Of a stretch of DNA of 43,214 nt, positions 17,908 to 24,599 are shown one piece after another. The position numbers were made by a program, and so were the translations under genes. This DNA is from Candidatus Adlerbacteria bacterium RIFCSPHIGHO2_12_FULL_53_18 (GTDB lineage: Bacteria; Patescibacteriota; Minisyncoccia; Phycocordibacterales; SBAW01), in the NCBI GenBank assembly GCA_001775475.1, contig MEWW01000017.1, positions 1 to 43,214 on the forward strand, in the 5' to 3' direction. Position 1 is the first letter of the stretch, and every line of letters starts with the position of its first letter. The notes under the pieces are model-generated. The model did not search any database. It worked only from the letters and a program-made list of their open reading frames with translations, and had not been told where the DNA came from.

Positions 17908-18269
17908 TGAGTACGTTACAGAACTATAGTATCGGCTTCCTGCTCTCAATCGCGTTTACGCTCGCGGCTTTTTGGCTCGTGTGGCAGCACGTACAGGGCG
18001 CGGCGCTGTTCTCTGCAGAAAAGCTTGTCGTGCTGTTGGTGGGGCTCGCCGTAGCTCAGCTCTACGTCCAGCTTATCTGCTTTTTGCATCTGGGGGCCGA
18101 GAAGCAGAGGCCGCGATGGAGCCTCATCATTTTTGCCTTTGCCGCGGTTGTCGTTGTGGTGCTCGTGGGCGGCACTATCTGGATTATGTACCACCTAGAC
18201 CGGGGTCATACTGATCTTTCGGAAATTTATCCAAGCGGCACGGTTTCGCCCCAAACCCAGGATGATTAG
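17856..18269 (+). CDS. cyoD: Quinol oxidase subunit IV
   Basis: YSIGFLLSIAFTLAAFWLVW...QLYVQLICFLHLG...; follows cyoC. Internal ATG 17907 is an alternative start. Confidence 0.85.
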   Translation: MSDKISPQRKSSLVSNGMSTLQNYSIGFLLSIAFTLAAFWLVWQHVQGAALFSAEKLVVLLVGLAVAQLYVQLICFLHLGAEKQRPRWSLIIFAFAAVVVVVLVGGTIWIMYHLDRGHTDLSEIYPSGTVSPQTQDD

Positions 18270-18957
18270 TTCCTACTACGAGCTGGTGAAGCCGCGCATG
18301 GTGCTGATGAATGTCTTGGTAGCTGTGGCGGTGTTTATCTTTGCCTCACCCGAGGTTATTAGCTGGGAGGCACTGAGCGTTATGGCTTCCGGCCTTGCTT
18401 TTGTGGTGGCGAGCGCATGCGTCTTCAACAACTACGCGGACCGGCACCTCGACGCCAAGATGGAGCGCACCAAGAACCGCGGCCTGGTGACCGGCGCAGT
18501 GACGCCCGCGCATGCGCTTGTCTTTGGCGGAGCGCTGCTGGTGTGCGGCGTCTTGCTACTGTATACGGTGCACCCCTTGGCTCTTGGGGTGGCACTCTTC
18601 GGGTTTGCGGTCTATGTGTTTGTCTACACGCCGCTTAAACCAAAAACCGGCTACGCGCTCTATGTGGGTGCTGTCGCGGGCGCCGCACCGCCCCTGGTAG
18701 GCTACGCGGCCGCGGCGCACACACTAGACTATATGGCACTGGCGCTCTTTGCTCTTTTGTTTTTGTGGCAGGTGCCGCACTTTTTGGCCATAGCACGTTA
18801 CCGCTATGATGAGTACTCTGCGGGCGGCGTACCGCTCTTGGTAGAGCGGCCAAAAAGCGCAGAGGAGCGCCAGCGTGCGCGAACAATCTTTTACCTGTCG
18901 CTCCTCGTGCTGCTTTTGTTCTGCCTTATCCTGATAGTCCAGAGGTGGATCAAGTAG
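18262..18957 (+). CDS. cyoE: Protoheme IX farnesyltransferase (haem O synthase), C-terminally short
   Basis: VKPRMVLMNVLVAV, NNYADRHLDAKMERTKNRGLVTG, VYTPLKPKTGYALYVGAVAGAAPPLVGY, DYMALALFALLFLWQVPHFLAIARYR; 231 aa. Confidence 0.93.
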   Translation: MISSYYELVKPRMVLMNVLVAVAVFIFASPEVISWEALSVMASGLAFVVASACVFNNYADRHLDAKMERTKNRGLVTGAVTPAHALVFGGALLVCGVLLLYTVHPLALGVALFGFAVYVFVYTPLKPKTGYALYVGAVAGAAPPLVGYAAAAHTLDYMALALFALLFLWQVPHFLAIARYRYDEYSAGGVPLLVERPKSAEERQRARTIFYLSLLVLLLFCLILIVQRWIK

Positions 18958-19442
18958 GGGATTATCGAGCCGATAAGAAAAGCGCCGAACGCGCTTGTGG
19001 CGAGCGTCAGTGGCTTTAGGTTGTGGAAAATCACGGTCGTGAGCCCCACGAAGTTAATCAGTATGAGCGCGCCCATCACGGAGTAAAAGTTGATTAAGCT
19101 CCACCAGTTGACCTCGTCTTTCTCGACATGGATGTGGGCGAAATGCTTGAGATAGTGTTGAAGACCCTCGGTACGGACGCGCTGCTCTGCGGCGCGCACG
19201 CCAACAAGATACCCTGCGGCAACCCCCACAATGCCGGCGGGGATAGTGTAGGGAAGCGTCGCAAAGAAAAACTCCCAGTAGGAAATAGTGAGAGTCAAAA
19301 CGATAAAGCAAAAAAACGCGGTCATAATAAACCGCATCCGGATAAAATCGTCTTTGACCGCGTACTTGAGGACAAGGAGGAGCGAGAGAAAGAGGGTCAA
19401 GACGGCGATAACAACGATGATTGAGTTCGGAAGCGCCTCCAT
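18891..19442 (-). CDS. Multi-TM hypothetical membrane protein, convergently overlapping cyoE
   Basis: MEALPNSIIVVIAVLTLFLSLLLVLKYAVKDDF...; about five hydrophobic helices; 67-bp overlap with the 3' end of cyoE. Confidence 0.65.
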   Translation of the reverse strand: MEALPNSIIVVIAVLTLFLSLLLVLKYAVKDDFIRMRFIMTAFFCFIVLTLTISYWEFFFATLPYTIPAGIVGVAAGYLVGVRAAEQRVRTEGLQHYLKHFAHIHVEKDEVNWWSLINFYSVMGALILINFVGLTTVIFHNLKPLTLATSAFGAFLIGSIIPYLIHLWTIRIRQNKSSTRSDR

Positions 19443-19470
19443 CCCGCAGATTTTATCATGTAAAAGAAAT

Positions 19471-19503
19471 CGCCGCCCTCGACCAGTGTGGTCTCGGGCG
19501 GCG
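19471..19503 (-). terminator. Repeated intrinsic terminator, copy 1
   Basis: CGCCGCCCTCGACCA-gtg-TGGTCTCGGGCGGCG with AAAAGAAAT on the left (T-rich tail on the minus strand). Confidence 0.7.
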
Positions 19504-19522
19504 TATTCGCGGTGAAGGACGG

Positions 19523-20164
19523 TCAAGACGGCCGGCGCTGGATGGGGAAAATCCTGGGCAGGAGCTCGAACTTGCGCAGGTAGCTCTCCACCCTGCTGAC
19601 GTGGTAGTTGTGCTCGCGACGGTCGTAGATCAGCAGATGCCAGAAGCAGTAGCCGATCAATGTCAGCAGGATGCCGCCAAACGTTTTTTCTGCCCAGTGG
19701 GCGCCAAAGAGCATACCTACGCCGAGCGCGCATATCATACCCAAAAGAAGGAGGGTTGCCGGACCGGTGTCAGCCAGCTGGCGACGTAGCGACCAGTACT
19801 CGAGGTTGTTCCAGGCCAGGTCGAACACCCGTTCGTTGAGAGGTCTTGCGAGATTCTCCCTCAACCCTAAGATAGTCGGTGTCGCCTTGCCGTCGCAATT
19901 CTTCGCCGTGACGAAATATTCATAGAGCTGAGGTTTGCTGGGCGTACGATAGACAGAAATGACGTAGTCCCTGTACTCTTTGGCGCGCATTACTGCTGCC
20001 AGTACCTCATCGCGGTCAGGCTCGTTCTCAAGCAAGTCGTGGAGCTCGGCAAAAGCCTGATCGTAGCCTTGAGCGACCGGAAGTTCAAGCAGGAGATATG
20101 GATTGAGTGCTGCTCTAATAACCTCTTGCTCTTCTTCGCTAGAAAATTCACTTATGTGGGGCAT
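19523..20164 (-). CDS. Hypothetical protein with C-terminal TM pair
   Basis: 213 aa; ATG 20164 with GAGGAG upstream on the minus strand; LLLLGMICALGVGMLFG...GGILLTLIGYCFWHLLI. Confidence 0.7.
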   Translation of the reverse strand: MPHISEFSSEEEQEVIRAALNPYLLLELPVAQGYDQAFAELHDLLENEPDRDEVLAAVMRAKEYRDYVISVYRTPSKPQLYEYFVTAKNCDGKATPTILGLRENLARPLNERVFDLAWNNLEYWSLRRQLADTGPATLLLLGMICALGVGMLFGAHWAEKTFGGILLTLIGYCFWHLLIYDRREHNYHVSRVESYLRKFELLPRIFPIQRRPS

Positions 20165-20264
20165 TTTCTCCTCGCAAAGTTGGGGAGTACTCTCCCGGTG
20201 ACTTTTCTAACGTTAGTGTACCGCCCCGACACATATTTCGCAACAGGTTTTATAAAAAGGGAAG

Positions 20265-20297
20265 CGCCGCCTTCGACCAGTGTGGTCTCAGGCAGCG
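20265..20297 (-). terminator. Repeated intrinsic terminator, copy 2
   Basis: CGCCGCCTTCGACCA-gtg-TGGTCTCAGGCAGCG; same family as 19471-19503 with a C-G to T-A compensatory change; AAAAAGG flank. Confidence 0.7.
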
Positions 20298-20310
20298 CAG
20301 AGCGCGGCAG

Positions 20311-20658
20311 TTAGTGGCCGTCGTATATCCATGTGTGCCACTCTTGAGCGGTCTTCTTTTCGACAAAATACAAATAGTGCACTGGGTAACTCGTCCAGCC
20401 TATGCTGATAATGCGACCGACATATTCCATGTCGGCAATGTCCAACCACGCGCAGGTGGTTCACAGCATTTTGTCCAGTTTCTTGATGCCCAGAAACGCC
20501 CTCTTGTCCTCGGGGACAAGTCCGTAGCGGATTACCCAACGCATGTCGGTGGCCGAGTGACAAAAAACACGCTCGTCTGAGGACAAGGAAGCCGGAGATG
20601 AAGCGGCACTTACAAGCGTCATCAGACTCACGGCCGTTACTGTACCGAGGTTCAACAT
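20311..20658 (-). pseudogene. Secreted small protein, paralog of 23960-24316, interrupted by an in-frame TGA at 20461-20463
   Basis: MLNLGTVTAVSLMTLVSAASSPASLSSDERVFCHSATDMRWVIRYGLVPEDKRAFLGIKKLDKML*TTCAWLDIADMEYVGRIISIGWTSYPVHYLYFVEKKTAQEWHTWIYDGH*; similar to the intact paralog on both sides of the stop; GGAGG before the start. Confidence 0.65.
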
Positions 20659-20701
20659 GAGTGCCTCCTGTAATAATGTACGCGCCAGTTTCCCTTATCA
20701 T

Positions 20702-20731
20702 CCACTATGCGCCTGAAATAAATGCTGTCAA
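20702..20731 (-). promoter_or_regulatory. Promoter of the TTGACA-N16-CATAGT class
   Basis: Minus strand TTGACA gcatttatttcaggcg CATAGT GG. Confidence 0.6.
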
Positions 20732-20780
20732 CTTATGCTACACTACGGATATTACAAATATTCGTTAACTGTAAGTCAGT

Positions 20781-21503
20781 ATGAAAAAACTGGTTTTGGG
20801 CGCGGCATTGGTAAGTATGTTCGGGTTTGCTGGAGTTGCGTTCGCGGCGTATTCATTTTTTGGCGATGCGTCTGTGGTGGCGGGTGGTAATCCAGGTAAC
20901 GCAGCTGAGATTGTCTCGGATGCAACGGGCGCAGCGTTTGGCGGGGTGCTTATCCCTCTTGCAGCACCGGTTGCATGGGCAGACTTCGATACTTTGAGTC
21001 TCGATTACAACATAACGGACGATAACTGCGGCGGCGGCTCACCGCGTGCACAGGTACGTATAGACACTACCGGCGACGGCGTCTCGGACGGTTCTGTTCG
21101 CATTGCACTTGGTCCATCACCAAACTTCACGGGTTGCGCCGCTGGGTGGCAGAGCACAGGCAACCTTATAGGCAATGAAGATGCTGGACGCTATGATTAC
21201 AGCGTATTCGGCGGGTCGCCATTTACGACTTACAGCAATGCACCTGCAGTAGTTACAGCTGGACAAGTTGTTGGCGTTACAGTTCTTGTCGACGGCAGTT
21301 GGAGCGCGGCAGCTACTGGCGGTGACAGCGAGCAGACCACTCTTGTAGATAATATTAATGTAAACGGCGAGATTGAGACCTTTGATCCGCCTCCGGGCCC
21401 CGAAACGAAAGACGACTGCAAGGATGGCGGTTGGGAAGGGTTTGGCTTTGAGAATCAAGGCCAGTGTGTTGCTTCGGTGGTGAGTCAGAGCGAAAACCAC
21501 TAA
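20781..21503 (+). CDS. Secreted protein with C-terminal KDDCKxGGW...FxNQGQCV motif
   Basis: Signal peptide MKKLVLGAALVSMFGFAGVAFA; C-terminus TKDDCKDGGWEGFGFENQGQCVASVVSQSENH. Confidence 0.85.
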   Translation: MKKLVLGAALVSMFGFAGVAFAAYSFFGDASVVAGGNPGNAAEIVSDATGAAFGGVLIPLAAPVAWADFDTLSLDYNITDDNCGGGSPRAQVRIDTTGDGVSDGSVRIALGPSPNFTGCAAGWQSTGNLIGNEDAGRYDYSVFGGSPFTTYSNAPAVVTAGQVVGVTVLVDGSWSAAATGGDSEQTTLVDNINVNGEIETFDPPPGPETKDDCKDGGWEGFGFENQGQCVASVVSQSENH

Positions 21504-21521
21504 GGTACATCCGATTAGTTC

Positions 21522-21552
21522 AACAAAACCGCCCTCAAGGGGCGGTTTTGTT
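21522..21552 (+). terminator. Strong intrinsic terminator
   Basis: AACAAAACCGCCC-tcaag-GGGCGGTTTTGTT. Confidence 0.9.
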
Positions 21553-21568
21553 GTGCTATGCTCGAGGT

Positions 21569-22294
21569 ATGAAATACGCACCTTATGTAGCTCTCGCCAG
21601 TGGGCTTTTTATTCTTTCTGCAGTTGGGCTTAGTGCAGCGACCGAAGTTATTCCCAACCTTAAGGCACTACCGGCAAGCGACATCAGGCTCGCACAAAGC
21701 GGTAGCTCGACGTTGCTGCGTTTTAGCACCACAGGGTGGAACGACGGCGTAGGGCCACTCGAGGTTTTCGCGGGAGAGATAGATAGAGAAAACGGCAAGC
21801 AAAACGTCTATCAGCGCATCTATAACACCGACGGTACGGTTTCTCGAGAGCCGTTGGTCGGCTCGTTTATCTGGCACGAGGCGCATAATCATTTCCACTT
21901 TGAGGATTACGCGACCTACACGCTGCAGCTTGCAGGTGCACCCGGCGCTTCAGACCGGTTTGGCCAAAAAACCACCTTCTGCATCATGGATACGACGAGG
22001 ATGAACACCAAACTCTCCGGAGCGCCAAAGCGCCCCGTGTATGACACGTGCGGAAGCGTGGTGCAGGGTATGTCAGTTGGTTGGGGCGACACCTACGGCT
22101 ACCAGCTTGCAGGGCAGGAGATTGATGTAACCGGCCTTGCAGACGGTGACTATAAGCTCATCATCGAACTTGATCCTAAAGACAAACTTGACGAGACAAA
22201 CGAAGGAGACAACGTAAGCATAATAGACATCCGCATTTCAAACGGCACGGTAAGCGTCATCGGCGGGGGAAGCCGCGGGCGCGGCAACCACTAG
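21569..22294 (+). CDS. Secreted lysyl oxidase-family (copper amine oxidase, LOX) protein
   Basis: WHEAHNHFHFEDYATYTL (copper talon), FGQKTTFCIMDT (LTQ Lys), GMSVGWGDTYGYQLAGQEIDVTGLADGDYKLIIELDPKDKLDETNEGDN (LTQ Tyr region); signal peptide. Confidence 0.9.
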   Translation: MKYAPYVALASGLFILSAVGLSAATEVIPNLKALPASDIRLAQSGSSTLLRFSTTGWNDGVGPLEVFAGEIDRENGKQNVYQRIYNTDGTVSREPLVGSFIWHEAHNHFHFEDYATYTLQLAGAPGASDRFGQKTTFCIMDTTRMNTKLSGAPKRPVYDTCGSVVQGMSVGWGDTYGYQLAGQEIDVTGLADGDYKLIIELDPKDKLDETNEGDNVSIIDIRISNGTVSVIGGGSRGRGNH

Positions 22295-23109
22295 CGGCTG
22301 TTGCGGCTCTCGCGCTCTCTAGGCTCTGCCCAGAAGACGTGGGTAAAGACGCTATCGTTGCCGCCCAACTCAAGCTCAAAGAGTGACGCGCGGCCGTCTG
22401 ACGAGCGGCGGACTTCGCGCCCCCAGTGTGTGGGGTCGTCGCCAAGGTCGTCCTGATTTTTCCCCTTGTTTGAGCTTGTGCTCTGCACAAGGGTCGTTGT
22501 GGTGTCGAGGTGTGCGTAAATTTCCTCAAGCATTTCGTAGTCGTGAGCGTTGGGGTGCTGGTTAGGGTTAGGGTCGCTTGAATAATCCATACACGTGCCG
22601 AGCGGCGTATTGCTAAAGTTTTCGTCCTGATGGTCAAGGCCAAAGATATGTCCTATTTCCTGGCACATCACCAGCGCGCGCCAGGTCGGCTTGTTGTAGG
22701 TGCTCATGCCAAAGTACGTGTCGTTCATCTTAACGAGCCCCTTGGTGATGTGGTTGCTGGAGATCCAGATTTGTGCCACGCCAAGCCAGCCGGTACGGCC
22801 ATATTTTTTGGCGCATACCTCTGCTCGGCCAGTCTGTGCGGTGCAGCTGGTACCCGCTTTGCCGGCGACAACACTGGTGTCTAACACACTCGAGACGCTC
22901 CAGTCGGTTGAGGCGGTGCGCAGGTAGCTGTCCCACGCGCTTCCGACATTGTCGCCCAGCTGTAAGGTAAAGGGGTTGCTTGTGCGCGCCCAGTGGTAGG
23001 CACCGGAAACGTTGCCCCACACATGGTCTGCAGAAGCTACTGATGCAAGTAACGTCAGACCTAAAACACCCGCCGCTAATGCACCGAGAGCACGTTGTCT
23101 AGGAGTCAT
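22291..23109 (-). CDS. Secreted matrixin-like (metzincin-related) putative metalloprotease with Gln in place of the first zinc His
   Basis: Signal peptide; LVMCQEIGHIFGLDHQDENFSNTPLGTCMDYSSDPNPNQHPNAHDYEMLEEIYAH: QExGHxxGLxH plus downstream CMDYS Met-turn. Confidence 0.85.
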   Translation of the reverse strand: MTPRQRALGALAAGVLGLTLLASVASADHVWGNVSGAYHWARTSNPFTLQLGDNVGSAWDSYLRTASTDWSVSSVLDTSVVAGKAGTSCTAQTGRAEVCAKKYGRTGWLGVAQIWISSNHITKGLVKMNDTYFGMSTYNKPTWRALVMCQEIGHIFGLDHQDENFSNTPLGTCMDYSSDPNPNQHPNAHDYEMLEEIYAHLDTTTTLVQSTSSNKGKNQDDLGDDPTHWGREVRRSSDGRASLFELELGGNDSVFTHVFWAEPRERESRNSR

Positions 23110-23150
23110 ACGGTAAAAGCCTTAAGGATAATTCGATTCTATACTAACAC

Positions 23151-23180
23151 GTACTATGCTCCGCAGAAAAATTCTGTCAA
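23151..23180 (-). promoter_or_regulatory. Promoter of the TTGACA-N16-CATAGT class
   Basis: Minus strand TTGACA gaatttttctgcggag CATAGT AC. Confidence 0.6.
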
Positions 23181-23188
23181 CAAGGCAT

Positions 23189-23219
23189 TTGACACGGCTT
23201 TGTAGCAGGAACATAGTGT
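23189..23219 (+). promoter_or_regulatory. Promoter with TTGACA and CATAGT
   Basis: TTGACA cggctttgtagcaggaa CATAGT GT (N17), upstream of 23280. Confidence 0.55.
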
Positions 23220-23279
23220 ATTTTAGATGAATCTGTGCTCTCCATGGGGAGAGCCAGCACCGGCAAGGAGGTTAAGGGG

Positions 23280-23849
23280 ATGTTTACAATGCGCACGTTG
23301 CTTGCGGTAGCCTTTGTCTTTGGCGGTGTCTCTTTTGGCAAAGCCGAAGAGCCAGAAGCGGGCCTCGGCACGCTCTGTATGGCCGACTTCCTGTACAAGG
23401 AGGTCAACTACCGAGAGAGTCAAGAGGGTTATCTGAGGCTGCTCGCAGTGCAGGAGATCAACAGTATTGCAGGCGTCACCGTCTGCGACAACTACCTCTA
23501 CAAGTACCTCAAGATTCGGCCAGTTGGTCTCATCAGCGTGCATGGGGCTGTGCACGAGCTATGGCAACTGCGCATAACCTTTCTGCTTTCTACGACGCTC
23601 ATCTATGTGCAGCACCATCCGAGTCAAATTTTCTATCTCTACGGTGCAATCGCTGCGGAAGGGCCGCTGATACCGATACCGGTCCCGCGGCCGGACCTGT
23701 CAGAGCGTGTACAAGCCCCCGACACAAACGAACCCGCTCCCGAGCCGAGGCCTCCAATCGACGACGAACTGCCGGAGCCCGACCCCTGGCTCCCGCCCGA
23801 TGAGTTTGACGTGCTCTCGCCTGAATACCTGCACGAAATTCGGTTCTGA
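23280..23849 (+). CDS. Secreted protein with proline/acidic C-terminal tail; possible distant paralog of the two-Cys family
   Basis: SD AAGGAGG, signal peptide MRTLLAVAFVFGGVSFGKA, C-x35-C spacing, tail PVPRPDLSERVQAPDTNEPAPEPRPPIDDELPEPDPWLPPDE. Confidence 0.7.
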   Translation: MFTMRTLLAVAFVFGGVSFGKAEEPEAGLGTLCMADFLYKEVNYRESQEGYLRLLAVQEINSIAGVTVCDNYLYKYLKIRPVGLISVHGAVHELWQLRITFLLSTTLIYVQHHPSQIFYLYGAIAAEGPLIPIPVPRPDLSERVQAPDTNEPAPEPRPPIDDELPEPDPWLPPDEFDVLSPEYLHEIRF

Positions 23850-23870
23850 GCCGCCTGATGCCCACTTTCG

Positions 23871-23900
23871 GCCCCGCAAACCATCGCGGGGCTGTTTTTT
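23871..23900 (+). terminator. Intrinsic terminator
   Basis: GCCCCGC-aaaccatc-GCGGGGC-TGTTTTTT. Confidence 0.85.
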
Positions 23901-23913
23901 ATAAAAACAAAAG

Positions 23914-23941
23914 CGCCGCCCAAAGAAATGCCTGGGCGGCG
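23914..23941 (-). terminator. CGCCGCCC-type minus-strand terminator
   Basis: CGCCGCCCA-aagaaatgcc-TGGGCGGCG with AAAAACAAAAG on the left. Confidence 0.7.
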
Positions 23942-23959
23942 GGCAATGTTGGCCGAAAC

Positions 23960-24316
23960 TCACGGGAGACGGAACCACGTCCAGGTGAACCATTTCATTC
24001 CGGTCCTTGCCTCGATGTAGCTCAGACGTCTGACAGGCAGGCGTCTCTCGTTGATAGTGCTGTTGTCCGCCCGGTGATAGACCATGTCGGACATCTTGCG
24101 CCACTCGCAGCTTCCGAGCAGGAAGTCATACCATGTACGCGTAGTGAAGAATGCCAGAAAATTATCGGCGTCCACGACGTAGCGGACGGCGATATCCATG
24201 TCCATACGTGAGCGGCAAAAGACCCGCTCCTCCGGCACCATCCCGGTCTGCTCTTCGTGAGGAGCCGCGGTGAAAGTGACAAGCCCCACCACAGCGACTT
24301 TAACAAGGTGCAGCAT
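23960..24316 (-). CDS. Small secreted two-Cys protein
   Basis: MLHLVKVAVVGLVTFTAAPHEEQTGMVPEERVFCRSRMDMDIAVRYVVDADNFLAFFTTRTWYDFLLGSCEWRKMSDMVY...; AGGAGG upstream; own promoter and terminator. Confidence 0.7.
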   Translation of the reverse strand: MLHLVKVAVVGLVTFTAAPHEEQTGMVPEERVFCRSRMDMDIAVRYVVDADNFLAFFTTRTWYDFLLGSCEWRKMSDMVYHRADNSTINERRLPVRRLSYIEARTGMKWFTWTWFRLP

Positions 24317-24354
24317 CGCACTCCTCCTGCGACGTTAGGCCCCTAACCCTATGC

Positions 24355-24384
24355 CTACTATGCCAGCGGGATACAAGATGTCAA
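24355..24384 (-). promoter_or_regulatory. Promoter of the TTGACA-N16-CATAGT class
   Basis: Minus strand TTGACA tcttgtatcccgctgg CATAGT AG. Confidence 0.6.
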
Positions 24385-24440
24385 TAAAAGGAATGGGGCT
24401 GTTTTATAATTTTATAATTTCAACAATAGTAATACACAGA

Positions 24441-24456
24441 TTTCGCACGTGCGAAA
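24441..24456. promoter_or_regulatory. Perfect 16-bp palindrome
   Basis: TTTCGCAC|GTGCGAAA; no coding explanation. Confidence 0.5.
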
Positions 24457-24473
24457 AAAGTGAATAAACGCGC

Positions 24474-24511
24474 ATACACCACTCTTAAGCTATAGCGTAA
24501 GAGTGGTGTAT
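24474..24511. repeat. 38-bp palindrome centred on GCTATAGC
   Basis: ATACACCACTCTTA-aGCTATAGCg-TAAGAGTGGTGTAT. Confidence 0.8.
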
Positions 24512-24599
24512 AGAGGTAGAGCCTAAAAAATAAAAAAACGCGCCGCCAAGACTAGGAGGTCAGGGTGGCGCGGAAGCGTACGAAGAGAGGGGAGCCGGA

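Noticed and set aside
20461-20463. UGA recoding (Gly, as in Absconditabacteria/Gracilibacteria) to explain the in-frame TGA
   Set aside because: TGA terminates other clear genes here (e.g. GT2 ending ...DKGH-TGA) and no other internal TGA was seen in conserved genes.
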